DNA of 48,981 nucleotides, taken from RH-AL1 sp964243435 (GTDB taxonomy: Bacteria > Pseudomonadota > Alphaproteobacteria > Rhizobiales > Beijerinckiaceae). Positions 45,755 to 48,981 of this stretch are shown piece by piece (the stretch's first letter is position 1; every line of letters begins with the position of its first letter). The position numbers and the translations under genes were made by a program. The DNA is taken from the NCBI GenBank assembly GCA_964243435.1, contig CAXTFM010000011.1:1-48981 (forward strand), written 5' to 3'. Under the pieces are notes generated by a model. It did no database searches. It had not been told where the DNA came from and was given only the letters and a program-made list of their open reading frames with translations.

Positions 45755-47242
45755 ATGGCCACCGTCACACGCCCGTCGATCGTCGAGGCGCTGACCTTCG
45801 ACGACGTGCTGTTGCGTCCCGGCCATTCCACCGTGCTGCCCGGCCAAGTCGACCTTCGCTCGCGCCTGACCAAGGACATCACGCTCAACCTGCCCATCAT
45901 CTCCTCGGCGATGGACACCGTCACCGAGTCGCGCCTCGCCATCGCGATGGCGCAGGCCGGCGGCATCGGCGTCATCCACCGCAACCTCGAGCCCGAAGTG
46001 CAGGCTGAGGAGGTGCGACGGGTCAAGCGCTACGAGTCGGGCATGGTGGTGAACCCGATCACCATCCACCCCGACGACACGCTGGCCGATGCGCGCGCGC
46101 TGATGAGCCGCCACGGTATTTCCGGCTTCCCGGTGGTCGAGCGCGGTGCCGCGCCGGGCACGCCCTCGAAGCTCATCGGCATCCTCACCAATCGCGACAT
46201 GCGCTTCGCCGACCATCCGGGTCAACCGGTGTCCGAGCTGATGACCAAGCGCGTCATCACCGTGCCGGAGGGCGTGGGGCAGGACGAGGCGCGCCGCCTC
46301 CTCCACCACCACCGCCTGGAAAAACTGCTCGTCGTCGACGACGAGGGGCGCTGCGTCGGCCTGCTCACCGTCAAGGACATCGAGAAGGCGACGCTGTACC
46401 CCGACGCCTGCAAGGATGGCGAGGGCAGGCTGCGGGTCGCCGCCGCCTCCACCGTCGGCGACAAGGGCTATGAGCGCGCCCTGATGCTGATCGAGGCCGG
46501 CGTCGACTGCGTGGTGGTCGACACCGCCCACGGCCATTCGCAGTCCGTGCTCGACCAGGTCGGGCGCATCAAGCGGGCGTCGAACAAGGTGGCGATCATC
46601 GCCGGCAACGTCGCCACCGCGGAGGGGACGCGAGCGCTGATCGATGCCGGCGCCGACGCGATCAAGGTCGGCATCGGGCCGGGCTCGATCTGCACCACGC
46701 GCGTGGTGGCCGGCGTCGGCGTGCCGCAGCTCACCGCCATCATGGACGCCGCCTCGGTGGCCGGCGCCGTGTCGGTGATCGCCGATGGCGGCATCAAGTA
46801 CTCGGGCGACCTCGCCAAGGCGATCGCCGGCGGCGCGCAGGTCGCGATGATCGGCTCGCTCCTCGCCGGCACGGACGAGAGCCCCGGCGAAGTGTACCTC
46901 TACCAGGGACGCTCGTTCAAATCATACCGGGGCATGGGCTCGGTCGGCGCGATGAGCCGCGGCTCCGCCGACCGCTACTTCCAGCAGGACATCAAGGACG
47001 CGTTGAAGCTGGTGCCGGAGGGCATCGAGGGGCAGGTGCCCTATCGCGGCCCCGCCGGCGCCATCCTTCACCAGCTCGCAGGCGGGCTGCGCGCGGCGAT
47101 GGGCTATGTCGGCGCCGCCACGGTCGCCGAGCTGCAAACGCGCGCCGCCTTCGTTCGCATCTCCGGCGCGGGCTTGAGGGAAAGCCATGTCCACGACGTC
47201 GCCATCACGCGGGAAAGCCCGAACTACCCGACGGGGATCTGA
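45755..47242 (+). CDS. guaB: Inosine-5'-monophosphate dehydrogenase
   Basis: The 495-residue enzyme oxidises IMP to XMP with NAD+, the committed step to guanine nucleotides. The catalytic loop GPGSICTTR places the active-site cysteine at C313. DNLPIISSAMDTVTES-like core sequence is near residue 48, two CBS regulatory domains occupy about 95-215, and the IMP-binding ADGGIKYSGD follows near 350. The C-terminal YRGMGSVGAM flap region is intact. It is near guaA, the next enzyme of the pathway, as often in alphaproteobacteria. Confidence 0.98.
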   Translation: MATVTRPSIVEALTFDDVLLRPGHSTVLPGQVDLRSRLTKDITLNLPIISSAMDTVTESRLAIAMAQAGGIGVIHRNLEPEVQAEEVRRVKRYESGMVVNPITIHPDDTLADARALMSRHGISGFPVVERGAAPGTPSKLIGILTNRDMRFADHPGQPVSELMTKRVITVPEGVGQDEARRLLHHHRLEKLLVVDDEGRCVGLLTVKDIEKATLYPDACKDGEGRLRVAAASTVGDKGYERALMLIEAGVDCVVVDTAHGHSQSVLDQVGRIKRASNKVAIIAGNVATAEGTRALIDAGADAIKVGIGPGSICTTRVVAGVGVPQLTAIMDAASVAGAVSVIADGGIKYSGDLAKAIAGGAQVAMIGSLLAGTDESPGEVYLYQGRSFKSYRGMGSVGAMSRGSADRYFQQDIKDALKLVPEGIEGQVPYRGPAGAILHQLAGGLRAAMGYVGAATVAELQTRAAFVRISGAGLRESHVHDVAITRESPNYPTGI

Positions 47243-47243
47243 C

Positions 47244-47423
47244 GTGCGCCGCGCCGCCCGCCGCCTCGTCGCCGGCGCCGTCCTGGCGCTGTGCCTCGGC
47301 GGCTGCGTCACCGACGGCCTCGCCCCGCGCACGGCGAAGCGCGACGCCGACGACCCCGACAAGCCGAAGCAGGCCTGCGAGCACACCTCCGTCGCCGGCG
47401 AGGCGAAGACGGTCTGCTACTGA
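47244..47423 (+). CDS. Small predicted lipoprotein downstream of guaB
   Basis: A 59-residue frame starts at GTG 47244, one base after the guaB stop. It begins with a basic n-region and hydrophobic stretch ending in the lipobox LGGC, so Cys-19 region residues would be lipidated and the mature peptide held at the membrane. The mature part is short and polar, with two more cysteines (KQACEHTS and TVCY at the end) that could form a disulfide. I do not recognise a family. It is probably co-transcribed with guaB. Confidence 0.65.
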   Translation: MRRAARRLVAGAVLALCLGGCVTDGLAPRTAKRDADDPDKPKQACEHTSVAGEAKTVCY

Positions 47424-47509
47424 GCCGAGCCGCGATGGCGCCGTCGCGCCGCGCCGAACCCTCGTGCCGCATGCGGGTTGGCGGAGGCGACGGCAGCGAG
47501 GGCGGGCGG

Positions 47510-48250
47510 ATGGCGACGGCGAAACAAATCTGGCTCGGGCTCTACATCATCCCGTGCGGTGCGGTGAATACCTACCTCATCGACGGCGGCCCGGACGGGC
47601 TCGTGCTGATCGACGCCGGGTTCCCCGGCAAGGCCAACCTCGTCTTCGACGGCATCCGCAACGTCGGCCGGCGACCGAGCGAGGTGCGCCACATCGTGCT
47701 CACCCATGCGCATTTCGACCATATCGGCGGCTTGGCCGAGATCGTGAAGGTGACGGGCGCGCAGACCTGGATGCACGAGGTCGACGCCCCGCTCGCCGAG
47801 GCGGGCGGCGGCTTCCGCCCGCTCAAGCCCGCCTCGGAGCCGATCCCGCGGCTGCTCTACGCGATGTTCTACAAGCCGCGAAACGCGATCGACCCCGCCC
47901 GCATCGACCACAGGGTGATGGACGGCGACGTCATCCCGCTCGCCGGCGGGCTGCGCGTGATCGGCATACCCGGGCACTGCGCCGGGCAGATGGCGCTGCT
48001 GTGGGAAGGGCACCGCGTGCTCTTCGTCGCGGATGCCTGCATCAACATGTTCCGCATGCTGAACTCGCCGCTCGGCTGGGAGGACGAGGCGGTCGGCCAC
48101 CAGAGCCAGCGCGCCCTCGCGGAGTACGACTACGACCTCGCCTGCTTCGGCCACGGACCGCCGATGAGCGGCCACGCGTCGTTGAAGATGAAGCGCCGCT
48201 GGGTCGACCACGGCCCCAACCAGGACCATGGCGGCACACCGGGGCACTAG
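47510..48250 (+). CDS. Metallo-beta-lactamase-fold hydrolase
   Basis: The 246-residue protein has the metallo-beta-lactamase fold. The zinc motif THAHFDHIGG lies near residues 65-74, GIPGHCAGQMALLW carries the next histidine, VADACIN the bridging aspartate, and FGHGPPM the last histidine. Such enzymes hydrolyse thioesters, lactones or phosphodiesters; glyoxalase II-like or lactonase activity is possible. ATG 47510 is chosen for its family-like start; an in-frame ATG at 47471 exists. It follows the lipoprotein gene and converges on guaA. Confidence 0.88.
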   Translation: MATAKQIWLGLYIIPCGAVNTYLIDGGPDGLVLIDAGFPGKANLVFDGIRNVGRRPSEVRHIVLTHAHFDHIGGLAEIVKVTGAQTWMHEVDAPLAEAGGGFRPLKPASEPIPRLLYAMFYKPRNAIDPARIDHRVMDGDVIPLAGGLRVIGIPGHCAGQMALLWEGHRVLFVADACINMFRMLNSPLGWEDEAVGHQSQRALAEYDYDLACFGHGPPMSGHASLKMKRRWVDHGPNQDHGGTPGH

Positions 48251-48258
48251 GCGGCGAT

Positions 48259-48283
48259 GGGTGCGCCCGGTCGGTGCGCGCCC
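48259..48283. terminator. Hairpin between convergent genes (candidate terminator)
   Basis: GGGTGCGC (48259-48266) pairs with GCGCGCCC (48276-48283) with one G:U pair and a nine-base loop. It fills most of the 33-base space between the hydrolase and guaA stops. There is no T run. Confidence 0.35.
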
Positions 48284-48981
48284 CTATTCCCATTCGATCG
48301 TTCCCGGCGGCTTCGACGTCACGTCGTAGACCACCCGGTTGATGCCCTTGACCTCGTTGATGATGCGCGTCGCGGCGCGGCCGAGCACGTTCATGTCGAA
48401 GGGGAAGAAGTCCGCCGTCATGCCATCGACGCTGGTCACCGCGCGCAGGGCGCAGACGAAGTCGTAGGTGCGCCCATCGCCCATCACGCCGACGCTCTGC
48501 ACCGGCAGCAGCACGGCGAAGGCCTGCCAGATCGTGTCGTAGAGCCCGGCACGGCGGATTTCATCGAGGTAGATGGCGTCCGCCTTGCGCAGGATGGCAA
48601 GCTTCTCCGGCGTGATCGCGCCGGGGCAGCGGATGGCGAGGCCGGGTCCGGGGAAGGGGTGGCGGCCGACGAAGGCGTCGGGCAGGCCGAGTTCGCGGCC
48701 CAGCGCGCGCACCTCGTCCTTGAACAGTTCGCGCAAGGGTTCGACGAGCGTCATGTTCATGCGCTCGGGCAGGCCGCCGACGTTGTGGTGCGACTTGATG
48801 GTGACCGACGGCCCGCCGGAGAAGCTGACGCTCTCGATCACGTCGGGGTAGAGCGTGCCCTGCGCCAGGAACTGCAGCGCGCCGCCGCCGTCCGCCGCGA
48901 TCTTCTTGGCTTCCTGCTCGAAGGTCGCGACGAAGAGCCGGCCGATGATCTTGCGCTTCTGCTCGGGGTCGCGGATGCCGT
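48284..48981 (-). CDS. guaA: GMP synthase, glutamine-hydrolysing (partial, 5' end outside window)
   Basis: The visible 232 residues are the C-terminal part of GuaA, which aminates XMP to GMP using glutamine and ATP. They cover the end of the ATP-pyrophosphatase domain and the dimerisation domain: FLAQGTLYPDVIESV, IKSHHNVGGLPERM, HPFPGPGLAIRCPG and the invariant C-terminal TSKPPGTIEWE. The reading frame is open to the window edge, so the glutaminase domain lies outside. It converges with the hydrolase gene and, with guaB, places both steps from IMP to GMP within 3 kb. Confidence 0.97.
   Translation of the reverse strand, partial: GIRDPEQKRKIIGRLFVATFEQEAKKIAADGGGALQFLAQGTLYPDVIESVSFSGGPSVTIKSHHNVGGLPERMNMTLVEPLRELFKDEVRALGRELGLPDAFVGRHPFPGPGLAIRCPGAITPEKLAILRKADAIYLDEIRRAGLYDTIWQAFAVLLPVQSVGVMGDGRTYDFVCALRAVTSVDGMTADFFPFDMNVLGRAATRIINEVKGINRVVYDVTSKPPGTIEWE

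Overview
The window is a 49 kb piece of a very GC-rich chromosome from a draft assembly. GyrB, GuaA, GuaB, a SWIB-domain protein, glyoxylate-assimilation genes and many solute-transport operons all look alphaproteobacterial, most likely Hyphomicrobiales (Rhizobiales); this placement is inferred from protein character, not from a search. No tRNA, rRNA, insertion sequence, phage module or CRISPR array was seen. A run of exactly 100 N (18503-18602) marks a scaffold join, and the same 55 bases lie on both sides of it.

Layout. 1-3053 (minus): 3' part of an ABC exporter, a FhuF-like iron-sulfur reductase and an IclR regulator. 3344-6939 (plus, divergent from IclR): gcl, hyi and glxR, the glyoxylate to tartronate semialdehyde to glycerate route. 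6996-9922 (minus): a BKACE-family enzyme, an unknown membrane protein and a serine/aspartate-glyoxylate type aminotransferase. 10103-12190 (plus): an M20 peptidase and a PuuE-like deacetylase-fold protein. 12187-15740: a stand-alone VRR-NUC protein, a cytochrome P450, a CsbD protein, a small unknown protein and an aldo/keto reductase.

15830-32760 (minus) is a long catabolic block. An NMT1/SsuA-type ABC transporter (three genes) lies downstream of a tight ten-gene run (28030 to 18920) holding livJ, livG, livF, livH, livM, a cyclase-family hydrolase, a second PuuE-like protein, an N-carbamoyl-amino-acid hydrolase, a hydantoin/Asp-Glu racemase and a dihydroorotase-like cyclic amidohydrolase. Upstream lie a dimethylformamidase large-subunit homologue, a sodium:solute symporter and its DUF3311 partner. 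Together these suggest import and hydrolytic breakdown of a cyclic ureide or hydantoin-like compound, with racemase, ring-opening hydrolase and carbamoylase side by side. Any glyoxylate formed could enter the gcl pathway at the left of the window.

33113-38208 holds a TcuA-like flavoprotein divergent from a GntR/FCD regulator with a clear inverted-repeat operator candidate, then a partly decayed stretch around a substrate-binding protein that has no signal peptide, and a Tat-exported amidohydrolase. 38282-48981 is mostly housekeeping: gyrB, SWIB protein, GH3 glycosidase, MFS exporter, a 27-residue membrane peptide, guaB, a small lipoprotein, a metallo-beta-lactamase-fold hydrolase and the 3' end of guaA.
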